From Cloacibacterium rupense (lineage in GTDB: Bacteria > Bacteroidota > Bacteroidia > Flavobacteriales > Weeksellaceae): a stretch of 64,000 bases of DNA. The stretch lies in contig NZ_BMLV01000001.1 of the NCBI RefSeq assembly GCF_014645495.1, positions 479,996 through 543,995 on the forward strand, in the 5' to 3' direction. A program made the position numbers and the translations under genes. Below are positions 9,547-18,209 of the stretch, piece after piece; positions within the stretch are counted from its first letter, which is position 1, and every line of letters starts with the position of its first letter. Below the pieces are notes generated by a model. It did not search any database and was not told the origin of the DNA. It was given only the letters and a program-made list of their open reading frames with translations.

Positions 9547-10872
9547 ATGAAAAATATTTTTTTTGTAGTCATATTTTTTTTTAACATTTTAACCTTTGGG
9601 CAGAGTTATTTTTTTAACTCTCCCGAAGGTTTTGGTTCAGCTACGACTGGTGGTGGCAATGCTACACCTGTTATTGTAACCAACTATATTGATTTAAAAA
9701 GTAATATGACAAATACTGATGCTAAGGTTATTTTAGTTTCTGGAGAAATCTTAATACCATCTGGTCAACCGATTAGCGCAGTTATAAAAAACAAAACTAT
9801 CATTGGCTTACCAGGCGCTAAACTCATTAATGAAAACCAAAGCAATCCGGGTGCTGGAATTATTTATTTAAAATCAGGTTCTAATAATATCATCATTAGA
9901 AATCTTATTTTTGTAGGCCCTGGCGCTTATGATATTAATGGACAAGACAATCTAACTTCTGATGGATGCACAAATCTTTGGGTAGATCACTGTGAATTTC
10001 AAGATGGGCAAGACGGTAATTTTGACATCAAAGGACTTTCGGACAATGTTACGGTTTCTTGGTGTAAATTCACTTACCTAAAACCGGCTAAAGCAGGCGG
10101 TTCCGGTGGTTCAAGCGATCACAGATATTCTGATCTTCTGGGCTCTAATTCTAATGATTATCCATCAGACGGACATTACAGCATTACTTTTCAGAGTTGC
10201 TACTGGGCAGATGGATGCAAAGAAAGGATGCCGAGAGCTAGAAATGCAGAATTACATATTGTAAATTGTTATTACAAAACTGGTGTCACTAGTTCTTTAG
10301 CAATAGGTCTTGGAGGTGGTGCTCAAAATACTACTTGCTATGTACAAAATACACATTTTGCTCAAATAGGCACTGCTTATAAAAACTATAATTCTACTGA
10401 TGGAGGTACTGTTAGCATTAATTTTGACAATTGCTTGGGAAGCGTCCCTTCAAATGTAGGAACAGTAAATGCACCATCCTATACCTATTCTACAATGCCT
10501 GTTTCTGAAGTTGCATCTAGAGTATCTGATGCTACTTGCGGAGCTGGTGCTACACTACAAGTAAACACTTCTGGCATTGTAACTCAAGGGACTTGTACCA
10601 ATCTAAGTACAAATGAAGTTACCAATAATGTGGTGAATGTCTATCCTACTCTAGTTAAAAATAATCTTACCTTCTATTTTAAAAATAAACTATTTGAAGA
10701 TGTGAATATTGAAATTTATTCTATTAACGGACAAAAATTAATATCTCTTAATAAAACTTCATCATCAGAGAAAACAATTATAGTAAACATTGAAAATCTA
10801 AAAAATGGGGTCTATCTGTACCAAATAAAAAACAAAGATTATTTTACTAGAGGAAAGTTCATAAAACAGTAA
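9547..10872 (+). CDS. Pectate lyase family 1 with T9SS tail
   Basis: 441 residues: signal peptide (1-19), PL1 right-handed beta-helix (about 25-345), and a T9SS type A sorting domain (about 360-441, VYPTLVKNN... to KGKFIKQ-like end). Active-site features are visible: the WVDHCEFQDGQDGNFD calcium-binding region (146-160), the SDHRYSDLLG loop, and RMPRAR (227-232) with catalytic Arg227 and substrate Arg232 spaced as in PelC. It cleaves demethylated polygalacturonate outside the cell, complementing the CE8 just upstream. Probable last gene of the GH43-PL10-CE8-PL1 run; no clear terminator follows and a new promoter appears 64 nt later. Confidence 0.93.
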   Translation: MKNIFFVVIFFFNILTFGQSYFFNSPEGFGSATTGGGNATPVIVTNYIDLKSNMTNTDAKVILVSGEILIPSGQPISAVIKNKTIIGLPGAKLINENQSNPGAGIIYLKSGSNNIIIRNLIFVGPGAYDINGQDNLTSDGCTNLWVDHCEFQDGQDGNFDIKGLSDNVTVSWCKFTYLKPAKAGGSGGSSDHRYSDLLGSNSNDYPSDGHYSITFQSCYWADGCKERMPRARNAELHIVNCYYKTGVTSSLAIGLGGGAQNTTCYVQNTHFAQIGTAYKNYNSTDGGTVSINFDNCLGSVPSNVGTVNAPSYTYSTMPVSEVASRVSDATCGAGATLQVNTSGIVTQGTCTNLSTNEVTNNVVNVYPTLVKNNLTFYFKNKLFEDVNIEIYSINGQKLISLNKTSSSEKTIIVNIENLKNGVYLYQIKNKDYFTRGKFIKQ

Positions 10873-10935
10873 TTATCTTATCCAAAAAAATATAGAAATT
10901 TATCTGTAAAAATAAATTTATATCAAAAAAAATCA

Positions 10936-10957
10936 TAAATTTGTGTAATCGATTGAA
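10936..10957 (+). promoter_or_regulatory. Promoter -7 box abutted by LacI-like operator (site A)
   Basis: TAAATTTG (10936-10943) fits the Bacteroidota -7 consensus TAnnTTTG. The 14-mer TGTAATCGATTGAA begins at the very next base (10944-10957) and has a central CG, as LacI-family operators do. No convincing -33 TTTG is seen. The same box/operator geometry occurs at two other pectin promoters in this window. Confidence 0.6.
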
Positions 10958-11003
10958 TAAAAATAAAACAATATAAATCAATAACTTATTAAACCATATT
11001 ATT

Positions 11004-11804
11004 ATGAAAAGAACAGTACTTTTTTTAATTTTTACGATTTCGCTTTTTTCTATAACTCTAAATGCACAAACCAAAACATGGAATTTTAGCGATACTGCAA
11101 CATGGCCAACATCTGCTGGAATTGGTACTAATCCAATAATTGTTGATAAATTAGGATTATATCCCATTACGACAAACACCAATTTTGGTGCTGTAAACGC
11201 AAACGTAACTACATTTCCTGATGGTTTTGTTAGCGTTAATCGTTTTCAAGTAAACGGAGGTGGTGGTGTTACAGCTCCAACTTATATGCCAACACAGAGA
11301 TATTTTTTTATTGATGTTGATGGTCCATGTACCTTAAAAATTTGGGCAAAAAGTGGAAGTAATTCATCAGCAAGAAATATTTTTGTTACCAACGGTACTG
11401 CATTATTAGGAACTGTTGCTTGTACTATTGCAACAACAGCGGATAATGTAATTGGAACAGTAAACATTACTGCTGCAGGAAGAATTTATGTTTATTGTGA
11501 TAGTGCTTGTAATTTTTATAAAATGGAAATTACTGGAGCTAATGTTACAACAAATTCTTTAACATTAGCCACTAATGATTTTAATAAACTAAAAAACGGA
11601 TCAATTATTTTTTCTGATAGAAATCAAGTTTACATAAAAAACATTAAATCATCAACAAAAGTAGAGATTTATAATACAAATGGTAATCTTTTAAAATCTG
11701 TAAATACAAACTCTGACACCAATTATTCTTTATCTCCTGGTGTTTATATTATCAACACAAGTTCAAGTAAAGGTAATTCATCACAAAAGGTAATAATCAA
11801 ATAA
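11004..11804 (+). CDS. Small T9SS-secreted protein with a single pectinase-type accessory sandwich
   Basis: 266 residues, no catalytic family recognised. Seen: signal peptide MKRTVLFLIF...NAQ (1-22), one beta-rich module starting KTWNFSDTATWP and ending FYKMEITG (about 23-178), and a T9SS type A tail (about 190-266, ending KVIIK). The module resembles the WDF/WSF-type accessory domains of the CE8 upstream and the PL1 on the opposite strand: same W[DN]F opening, sandwich length and closing aromatic-K-M/I-x-I strand. It is therefore a free-standing version of a domain otherwise attached to pectinases. A pectin-binding role is inference. It has its own promoter with a LacI-like operator and a strong terminator. 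Confidence 0.75.
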   Translation: MKRTVLFLIFTISLFSITLNAQTKTWNFSDTATWPTSAGIGTNPIIVDKLGLYPITTNTNFGAVNANVTTFPDGFVSVNRFQVNGGGGVTAPTYMPTQRYFFIDVDGPCTLKIWAKSGSNSSARNIFVTNGTALLGTVACTIATTADNVIGTVNITAAGRIYVYCDSACNFYKMEITGANVTTNSLTLATNDFNKLKNGSIIFSDRNQVYIKNIKSSTKVEIYNTNGNLLKSVNTNSDTNYSLSPGVYIINTSSSKGNSSQKVIIK

Positions 11805-11842
11805 TCATAATTTTTTTTATAATCTCAGTTATTCAGTGAAGA

Positions 11843-11869
11843 GGCTGCTATTTTTAGCAGTCTTTTTTT
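11843..11869 (+). terminator. Rho-independent terminator after 266-aa gene
   Basis: GGCTGCTA and TAGCAGTC pair over 8 bp (one G-T) around a TTTT loop, followed by seven T. It lies 39 bp after the stop codon. Confidence 0.85.
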
Positions 11870-12243
11870 GGTTAAAATAATTTTTAAGTTTATCCATAAA
11901 GTAAAAAGCAAAATTATTAATACCTTTTCATTACGATATTTCATGCATACCGCTCGATAATTTCAAATTATATAAAACTTGCTGTGCATTTAGATAATTT
12001 TAATCACAATGAACGCAAGATTATATCATTAACAATTCATTACGTTAAATTTTTAAGAACGCTAAGACTTCATAAGGCAGTATAATTTTTACTAATATTT
12101 TAATTGCTAAACGAAGTTGCTTTGCGAGTATATTGCGAAATATTTTAGCGTTGAATTCTATTTTTTTGCTTTAAAATAATTTTTAACAGTTCAAAATTTT
12201 GATTACAAATTCACAAAAAATATCTCATAAATTTTATCCAAGT

Positions 12244-12275
12244 CAAATAAAAAAGGATGGCAATTGTGCCATCCT
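12244..12275 (-). terminator. Rho-independent terminator for the multidomain PL1 gene
   Basis: A perfect 9-bp stem AGGATGGCA/TGCCATCCT has a 4-nt loop (12254-12275). On the minus strand it is followed by a run of six T (TTTTTTATTT). It lies about 30 nt past the stop codon. Confidence 0.9.
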
Positions 12276-12306
12276 CTTGATAATAAAAAGACTTATATAT
12301 GAAAAA

Positions 12307-14793
12307 CTACTTTTTAATAATTTTATGAACTCTAGATCCTTTATTGGTTATTACGTTTATGAAATATAACCCACTTTTTAAATTACTTAAATCAATAGAT
12401 TCATAATCACCTGATTCCGTTTTTAGAACTTGTCCGTTCACATTGATTACATTTATTTTTTGGATTATTATACCATTATTTTTTCTAAAATAAATTTCCT
12501 TTTCAATAGGATTTGGATAGATTAGGATGTCACTACTTCCTTTAATCTCATTTGTTCCAAGAGTTGTAAATACAGTTTTCATGTAAAATAAATTAGCTGT
12601 ATTTTGTTTAGTAATTGTATGGGTACCAGCAGAAACAGCTATTTCAATAATACCACCTGAACCAGTGTAAGAAACACCATCTACTTTTATCGTTGGTGCA
12701 GTTTCTACAAATACTAAGGTGAGTGTACTTGCCTGTGTAGTAGTATATGTAATATTAGTTGAAGTTTCTATTTTTAAACATTGAGTTAAAGTAAGCCCTT
12801 CATAGGTTACTGTACCTTTAGTTGTTGACAAATTTCCTGAAATTGTATAAAATGAACTATTCACCCCTGAAGTAGTAAAATTATGAATTTGATTTCCTGC
12901 TGGTGTAACCGGATCAGAAGAAACAGTAATATTTCCTGTACCAGATACTGGTATTCCGCTTGCGCCTGATGTTGTAACAGTGAAACTTACATCAGCAGTT
13001 GGAGTTCCAGAAATTGTAATTGTTTTTGCGGTTGTATTTTTAACAAAATTAATTCCAGATGAAGGCAAACCACTTACTGTAGCATCTGTTGCACTACCTC
13101 CCCAAGTAAAAACCATATCATTTATTGGCGTTCCTGTTGCTACAGTTTGATCATTATTAGATGGAATGCTTAAAGTTTGTGTACTTACTGCAGTAGAATT
13201 TTCGCCTTGTACAAATACCAAAGAAGAAACATAACCTGTAAGAAGTGTTTTAAGACCTACATTTACAGACGAAGAAGTATCGTCTACAGAGTTATTAAAT
13301 GTCCAAGAGATATCACCTTTAGAAACCCTACCCGCATATTGCATTACTTTATCTCTGGCTACCGTAGGATCATCAATCGTTAATGAATTTACATACAATG
13401 AAGCATTGGTATCAAAATTATTATACACATTAGCCCCTTTTTTTGATTTTATTGTACTAGGTATTACTTCGCTTCTGGTTGTTGCAACATAAGCATCAAA
13501 TTCTACAGGATAATTTACAGCATCATAAGCTACAAATCTTGTTTGTCCGCTCATCACATTATTAAATGCTTTAATAAAACCACCGTCTTCACCAGAAAAA
13601 GTTCCTACTGCACCACCATAAACATCTGTACCTTGCATAGAAGTAAGCATAGGATATTTACAATTTCTAAAAAAATTACCTTCTAAAAATAAAGATGAAC
13701 CTAGTGTAGAACCAGAGCCATACTTGGAAATCCCATCAAAATAATTATTGTAAATATGAGCAGAATAATATCTTACACGCGGATGTCTAGAATCTGAATG
13801 GTCATACCAATTGTGGTGATAAGTAACATACCCTGGGTTTGCGCCTTCACTTAGTCCCAAAAGATTAGATTTACCAGTATCCCAAAAGTGATTATAAGAC
13901 ATTGTAACGTAATTAGATTTTTTTGAATCCATAGCACCGTCTCCTTTTATTTGATCTGCATCTCCACCAGCAGAACCATAAAATAAATCATTGTTGTGTA
14001 CCCAAACATAATCATTATTTTGCTGCAATCCTACATTGTCTCCTTCTGCTGCATCAGTAAGCATAAAACCAAGATTTCTTACTTCTATGTTTGATGCATT
14101 TTTAATTCTTAATCCCCAACCTTTGGCATAAGCATCAGAACCTACTCCTTCAAAAGTTATATAACTAGAAGCATTGTTATTATTTTCTATCACAATATCA
14201 CCACCTAGCATATAGCTAAGATCCGTTATGTTACCAATTAATCTTACAGCTAAAGGTCTGTTATCTTTACCCTTTTTAAAGCCATCTAAAATCGTTTGTA
14301 AACCAATACAAGGATTAGTAGTAGCTCCTGTAACATTTAGTGAAACTGTATTTTTGGTGTTTTGTGTAATGTAGATAACTACCGCATTGTCTTTAAGTGT
14401 CCCATCAGCTTTATAAGCACCAGGCACTCTACCACCATTAAATGCAAAACCATTTCTATCGTGTGATAAAACAGTAATGGGATTAGAAACACTAGGAGTT
14501 CCTTCTATTCCACCAACGACAGGAACAACTTTTATGGTATAAGTACCAGCAGCTAATCCTAAAATATCAGCTCTATATTCACCACCATAGTTTCTTATTA
14601 ATTGGGTGTCTATCTTTCTGTCAGTAATGCCCATACCTGAATAATAAACGTTATAGCTATCAACACCTGAAACGGTTGACCATTTTACATAGGCAGATTC
14701 TAACCAACCTACTTCTTGAGTAATAGAAACAGATTGCGCTTTAACTGTAAAAATCGAGATTAAAAACAGAAACAAAAAAGTAAATTTTTTCAT
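12307..14793 (-). CDS. Multidomain pectate lyase family 1 with T9SS tail
   Basis: 828 residues: signal peptide (1-20), fibronectin type III-like domain (about 21-110), PL1 beta-helix (about 115-500), an Ig-like spacer (about 530-640), a binding-type sandwich of the kind found in the neighbouring CE8 and 266-aa proteins (about 650-745), and a T9SS sorting domain (about 757-828, ending KIIKK). Lyase signatures: DNVGLQQNNDYVWVHNND, GDADQIKGDGAMD, YHHNWYDHSDSRHPRVR with Arg336 and Arg341 in the catalytic R-x-P-x-x-R spacing, and IYNNYF. It cuts extracellular pectate. It is monocistronic, with its own promoter, LacI-like operator and terminator, and is convergent to the 266-aa gene. Confidence 0.92.
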   Translation of the reverse strand: MKKFTFLFLFLISIFTVKAQSVSITQEVGWLESAYVKWSTVSGVDSYNVYYSGMGITDRKIDTQLIRNYGGEYRADILGLAAGTYTIKVVPVVGGIEGTPSVSNPITVLSHDRNGFAFNGGRVPGAYKADGTLKDNAVVIYITQNTKNTVSLNVTGATTNPCIGLQTILDGFKKGKDNRPLAVRLIGNITDLSYMLGGDIVIENNNNASSYITFEGVGSDAYAKGWGLRIKNASNIEVRNLGFMLTDAAEGDNVGLQQNNDYVWVHNNDLFYGSAGGDADQIKGDGAMDSKKSNYVTMSYNHFWDTGKSNLLGLSEGANPGYVTYHHNWYDHSDSRHPRVRYYSAHIYNNYFDGISKYGSGSTLGSSLFLEGNFFRNCKYPMLTSMQGTDVYGGAVGTFSGEDGGFIKAFNNVMSGQTRFVAYDAVNYPVEFDAYVATTRSEVIPSTIKSKKGANVYNNFDTNASLYVNSLTIDDPTVARDKVMQYAGRVSKGDISWTFNNSVDDTSSSVNVGLKTLLTGYVSSLVFVQGENSTAVSTQTLSIPSNNDQTVATGTPINDMVFTWGGSATDATVSGLPSSGINFVKNTTAKTITISGTPTADVSFTVTTSGASGIPVSGTGNITVSSDPVTPAGNQIHNFTTSGVNSSFYTISGNLSTTKGTVTYEGLTLTQCLKIETSTNITYTTTQASTLTLVFVETAPTIKVDGVSYTGSGGIIEIAVSAGTHTITKQNTANLFYMKTVFTTLGTNEIKGSSDILIYPNPIEKEIYFRKNNGIIIQKINVINVNGQVLKTESGDYESIDLSNLKSGLYFINVITNKGSRVHKIIKK

Positions 14794-14815
14794 AATTTAG
14801 ATAATAAAACATTAA

Positions 14816-14861
14816 TGCAATGGATTACACAAATTTATATTAAATAAATTAAGCTACCAAA
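14816..14861 (-). promoter_or_regulatory. PL1 promoter with abutting LacI-like operator (site C)
   Basis: Read on the minus strand: -33 TTTG (14861-14858), a 20-nt spacer, -7 TAAATTTG (14837-14830), then immediately TGTAATCCATTGCA (14829-14816). The operator shares AAATTTGTGTAATC with site A. The start codon lies 22 nt beyond the operator. Confidence 0.7.
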
Positions 14862-15014
14862 TTTTTTTGAAGCTTTACGTCAACACTATTAAAATGTAAA
14901 AAACAATATTAACTTAATAATCACATTTTCAAAAGTTTAATTAAAAAATAATAAAATTTATGCTGATTAATAAACTGCAAATAATTAATAGATTTTATAC
15001 TTAATTAATGATAA

Positions 15015-15060
15015 TTTTGTCTAAATCAATAAATTTTGTAGATTTGTGTAATCGATTTCA
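15015..15060 (+). promoter_or_regulatory. Esterase-GH105-CE8 operon promoter with LacI-like operator (site B)
   Basis: -33 TTTTG (15015-15019), a 19-nt spacer, and -7 TAGATTTG (15039-15046) match the Bacteroidota promoter. TGTAATCGATTTCA (15047-15060) abuts the -7 box exactly as at sites A and C. The ATG follows 39 nt later. Confidence 0.7.
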
Positions 15061-15099
15061 ATAAATTGAATTCATTATATTTGAAACCTTTAGAATTTG

Positions 15100-15996
15100 A
15101 TGTTTAGATTGTTATACACACCTCTATTCTGCATTTTTATCTCTATTTGTAATGCTCAGATTACAAAGGATACTACATTTACCATAAATACAGAGTATCA
15201 AAAAAACATAAAAAAATATCCTAACATCAAAGTTCCTACAAGCATCAACTCAGAAAATATCAAAAGAAATTTAGATATTCCATATCATAAAATAGACAAT
15301 AGAGCCTTAAAACTAGATGCTTTTACGTTGAGTTCAAAGAAAAAAATGCCCGCAATAATCATTCTGCACGGAGGTGGTTGGAAATCTGGCAACAAAGAAA
15401 TGCAAACAACAATGGCTCTAGAATTAGCAAAAAATGGCTATCAAGCTTTCGCCATAGAATATAGACTTTCTGATGAAGCTAAATATCCTGCAGCTATAGA
15501 AGATGTGGAAAATGCAATAGATTTTATCCTAAACAATGCAAAAAAATACAATGTAGATTCTTCTAAAATTGCTATTCTTGGGTGTTCATCTGGTGCGCAA
15601 ATGGCTACTTTAATTGGCTTAAAACTCCACAAAAAAATTAAAGCAATTATAAATATTGACGGTATTTTGGCTTTTCATCATCCAGAATCACAAGAAGGCA
15701 AATATGCCGAATTATGGCTAGGAGGAAATTATAATCAAATTCCAAAAACTTGGGAAGATGCCTCTCCTATTACTCACATCACCAAAAACTCCCCTCCTAT
15801 TTTATTTATTAACAGTCAGTTTGATAGATTTCACGCAGGTAGAGATGATATGATTGCTGAGCTTAATAATTACGGCATATATTCTGAAATCAAGAAAATA
15901 GAAAATAGTCCGCATACTTTTTGGTTGTTTGACCCTTGGTTTTTGCCAACAATAGAATATACGACCTCATTTTTAAATAAAGTTTTCAAAAAATAA
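15100..15996 (+). CDS. Secreted alpha/beta-hydrolase esterase of the pectin operon
   Basis: About 298 residues. A TTG lies one codon earlier, but the ATG fits a signal peptide (MFRLLYTPLFCIFISICNAQ). Alpha/beta-hydrolase with the oxyanion motif HGGGW, nucleophile Ser in GCSSGAQM, and a C-terminal His in NSPHTFW; a likely acid is Asp in NSQFDRFHAG. The fold is that of the BD-FAE/acetylesterase-like group. As first gene of an operon with DUF4861, GH105, CE8 and CE12, it probably removes acetyl or other esters from pectic oligomers. The ester is not determinable from sequence. The next gene starts 5 nt after the stop. Confidence 0.82.
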   Translation: MFRLLYTPLFCIFISICNAQITKDTTFTINTEYQKNIKKYPNIKVPTSINSENIKRNLDIPYHKIDNRALKLDAFTLSSKKKMPAIIILHGGGWKSGNKEMQTTMALELAKNGYQAFAIEYRLSDEAKYPAAIEDVENAIDFILNNAKKYNVDSSKIAILGCSSGAQMATLIGLKLHKKIKAIINIDGILAFHHPESQEGKYAELWLGGNYNQIPKTWEDASPITHITKNSPPILFINSQFDRFHAGRDDMIAELNNYGIYSEIKKIENSPHTFWLFDPWFLPTIEYTTSFLNKVFKK

Positions 15997-16001
15997 TAAA
16001 T

Positions 16002-16964
16002 ATGAAAATCATAAAATTCACCCTTATCTTTAGTTTATTCTTAGGAATTCTAAGTTGTACGGCTCAAAAAAACATTCAAAATTCTAAAACCAATGCAGAA
16101 ATTTCTGTGAAAGAAGGCGGCAAATGGAACGAAAGAAAATATGAAGGAGGAACATTCAAAAATGTTCAAAGTCTAGAGCTAGATCCTAGACACACAGACC
16201 ATTCTTTTGACATCCGATTTGAAGGACCAGGCTGGGAAAGCAATAAAATTGCCTATCGTCTTTATTTAGATTGGAGAAACGCCATAGATATCTTCGGAAA
16301 AACAACAGACAAAATGATTCTGCCAATAGTAGGACTAGACGGTTTTGAGTCTTATCATATGAAACAAGATTGGGGTTCTGATATCTTAAAAGTAGGAAAA
16401 GGACAAGGAATTGGGTCTATTCTCAGATACCAAAATAATGAAATGCTCTATTTCAAAAAAGTAGAAAAAACTTCAGTTAATGTAGAAAATTCTGCAAAAA
16501 AATCTGTTGTCAATATAAATTACAAAGGTTGGGAAACATTAAATGATAAAATAGACCTCACCACAAAATTAGAGATTTTCCCTAACGAGAGATTCACCAA
16601 AGCAACCGTTACTCCATCTAAAGCAATTTCTGGAATTTGCACAGGAATTGTAAAGGTAAAAGAATTAGAACTTCTAAAGAAAACCAGCACCAACCAAAAA
16701 TGGGCTTACATCGCCACTTATGGCGACCAATCTATGTTTCAAGACAATTTAGGAATGGCAGTTTTTTATCAAACTTCATCGGTAGAGAATCTTGCTGACG
16801 GACCTTTTGACCATCTTATTGTTTTTAAACCTACTACCCAACCTATACATTACTATTTCTTGGCAGCCTGGGTAAACGAACCTAACGGAATAAAAACCAA
16901 AGAAGAATTTGTAAAATACCTTAACGAAAAATTAAGTGTATTAAATGCAAATAATAAAATGTAA
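16002..16964 (+). CDS. DUF4861 family lipoprotein
   Basis: 320 residues. Type II signal LFLGILSC with Cys at residue 19, so a membrane-anchored lipoprotein. The body matches the DUF4861 type as I know it: WNERKYEGGTFKNV, GPGWESNKIAYRLYLDWRNAIDIFGK, WGSDILKVGKG, GYQ/GDQ-rich middle, and the C-terminal HYYFLAAW. No catalytic residues are established for it to my knowledge. The gene lies between an esterase and GH105 in one operon, so a role in handling pectic (rhamnogalacturonan) oligomers is likely but inferred. The recurring aromatic and acidic residues in conserved blocks would suit either an enzyme or a sugar-binding protein. Confidence 0.75.
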   Translation: MKIIKFTLIFSLFLGILSCTAQKNIQNSKTNAEISVKEGGKWNERKYEGGTFKNVQSLELDPRHTDHSFDIRFEGPGWESNKIAYRLYLDWRNAIDIFGKTTDKMILPIVGLDGFESYHMKQDWGSDILKVGKGQGIGSILRYQNNEMLYFKKVEKTSVNVENSAKKSVVNINYKGWETLNDKIDLTTKLEIFPNERFTKATVTPSKAISGICTGIVKVKELELLKKTSTNQKWAYIATYGDQSMFQDNLGMAVFYQTSSVENLADGPFDHLIVFKPTTQPIHYYFLAAWVNEPNGIKTKEEFVKYLNEKLSVLNANNKM

Positions 16965-17000
16965 TTCCAAAATTTCTTACTAATTTTAATTAAAAATCGA

Positions 17001-18209
17001 ATGCAAAATAATCTCAAATTTTTCTTAAAAATTGTATTCTCGTTACTATTATTGAGTTTTTTGAGCTGTAAATCAGTAAAAGAAAATTCAAAAACAGAAA
17101 TCCCTATACATCTGAAATGGTCAGAAAGAATGGCTTTGACTTTAATGAAAAAATATCCCGAAGCCTACCAGTTAGATGATGCCAAACAACCTAAATGGGA
17201 TTACGTACACGGTTTGGTAATGACAAGTTTCGAAGAATTATATAAAAAAACAAGCAAGCAAGAGTATTATAATTACCTGAAAAGTTATTCAGACGCTACC
17301 ATAGATGCCAATGGAAATATACCTTCTTATAAATTAGAGAATTACAATATTGATATGCTAATTGCAGGTAATCATTTATTTTATCTTTACCAAAAAACCA
17401 ATGACAAAAGGTATTTAACAGCATTACAAAAACTAAGAAACCAATTAGAAATGCACCCTAGAACTTCGGAAGGAGGATTTTGGCATAAGAAAATTTATCC
17501 TTTCCAAATGTGGTTAGATGGTTTATATATGGGCGAAACTTTCTATGCAAAATACACATCTACTTTTGAAAACGGTAAAAATTTTGACGACATTGCTTTA
17601 CAATTTGAACTTATCCAAAAGCATTTACTCGACAAAAAAACCGGACTTCTCTATCACGGCTGGGACGAAAGCAAAAAAATGGATTGGGCAAATAAAGAAA
17701 CAGGAACCTCACCTAATTTTTGGTCACGTTCTCTTGGTTGGTATGCTATGGCTCTGGTAGATGTTTTAGATTATATGCCAGAAAATCATTCGAAAAGAGC
17801 AGAATTAATAGGATATCTTAATAATTTGTGTGATTCATTAGCTAAATATCAAGATTCTACAGGTCTTTGGTATCAAGTTACAGACCAAGGAAACCGCGGT
17901 GGAAATTATTTAGAAGCATCTGGTTCTTCTATGTTTGCTTACACTTTTGCTAAAGGTGCAAATAAAGGATATTTACCAAAAAAATATAAAAATCTAGCCA
18001 ATAAGGCATTTGATGGATTGATAAATAATTTGGTAAAAGTTTCACCAGAAGGCTACGTAACCATTACACAAGCTTGTGCTGTAGCTGGTTTAGGAGGAAA
18101 TCCTTACAGAGACGGTTCATTTGAATATTACGTGAACGAAAGAAAAAAAGACAACGACCCGAAAGCTACGGGTCCTTTTATACTAGCAGCTTTAGAACTT
18201 AATAGATAA
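17001..18209 (+). CDS. Unsaturated galacturonyl hydrolase, GH105
   Basis: 402 residues, lipoprotein signal ending SFLSC (Cys23). GH105 enzymes (YteR type) remove the unsaturated uronic acid left at the non-reducing end by pectate or rhamnogalacturonan lyases, by hydrating the double bond. Seen: the (alpha/alpha)6 barrel motifs NIDMLIAGNHL, FQMWLDGLYMGETF with the catalytic Asp173, HGWDESKKMDWA, and FWSRSLGWYAMALVDVL, all family hallmarks. Length is normal. It shares one base with the CE8 start (TAATG), indicating translational coupling. It links the extracellular PL1/PL10 lyases to monosaccharide release. Confidence 0.93.
   Translation: MQNNLKFFLKIVFSLLLLSFLSCKSVKENSKTEIPIHLKWSERMALTLMKKYPEAYQLDDAKQPKWDYVHGLVMTSFEELYKKTSKQEYYNYLKSYSDATIDANGNIPSYKLENYNIDMLIAGNHLFYLYQKTNDKRYLTALQKLRNQLEMHPRTSEGGFWHKKIYPFQMWLDGLYMGETFYAKYTSTFENGKNFDDIALQFELIQKHLLDKKTGLLYHGWDESKKMDWANKETGTSPNFWSRSLGWYAMALVDVLDYMPENHSKRAELIGYLNNLCDSLAKYQDSTGLWYQVTDQGNRGGNYLEASGSSMFAYTFAKGANKGYLPKKYKNLANKAFDGLINNLVKVSPEGYVTITQACAVAGLGGNPYRDGSFEYYVNERKKDNDPKATGPFILAALELNR

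Larger units (their letters stand above)
11805..12306. other. 502-bp intergenic region between convergent genes
   Basis: It holds one terminator for each flanking gene and otherwise very AT-rich sequence with no credible ORF. Between them, GAACGCTAAG (12057-12066) and TTAGCGTTG (12145-12153) form an imperfect inverted pair around a GAAGTTGCTTTGCGAG core. This resembles the degraded CGCTAA-rich extragenic sequences of flavobacteria. No function can be assigned. Confidence 0.5.
14794..15099. other. Divergent promoter region between PL1 and esterase operon
   Basis: 306 bp of AT-rich DNA holding the two oppositely directed promoter/operator modules listed separately. Nothing else (no small ORF, no hairpin) was seen in the roughly 150 bp between them. 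Confidence 0.7.

Noticed and set aside
12001-12240. Degraded insertion sequence between PL1 and the 266-aa gene
   Set aside because: Only one weak inverted pair; no transposase fragment in any frame and no target duplication seen.
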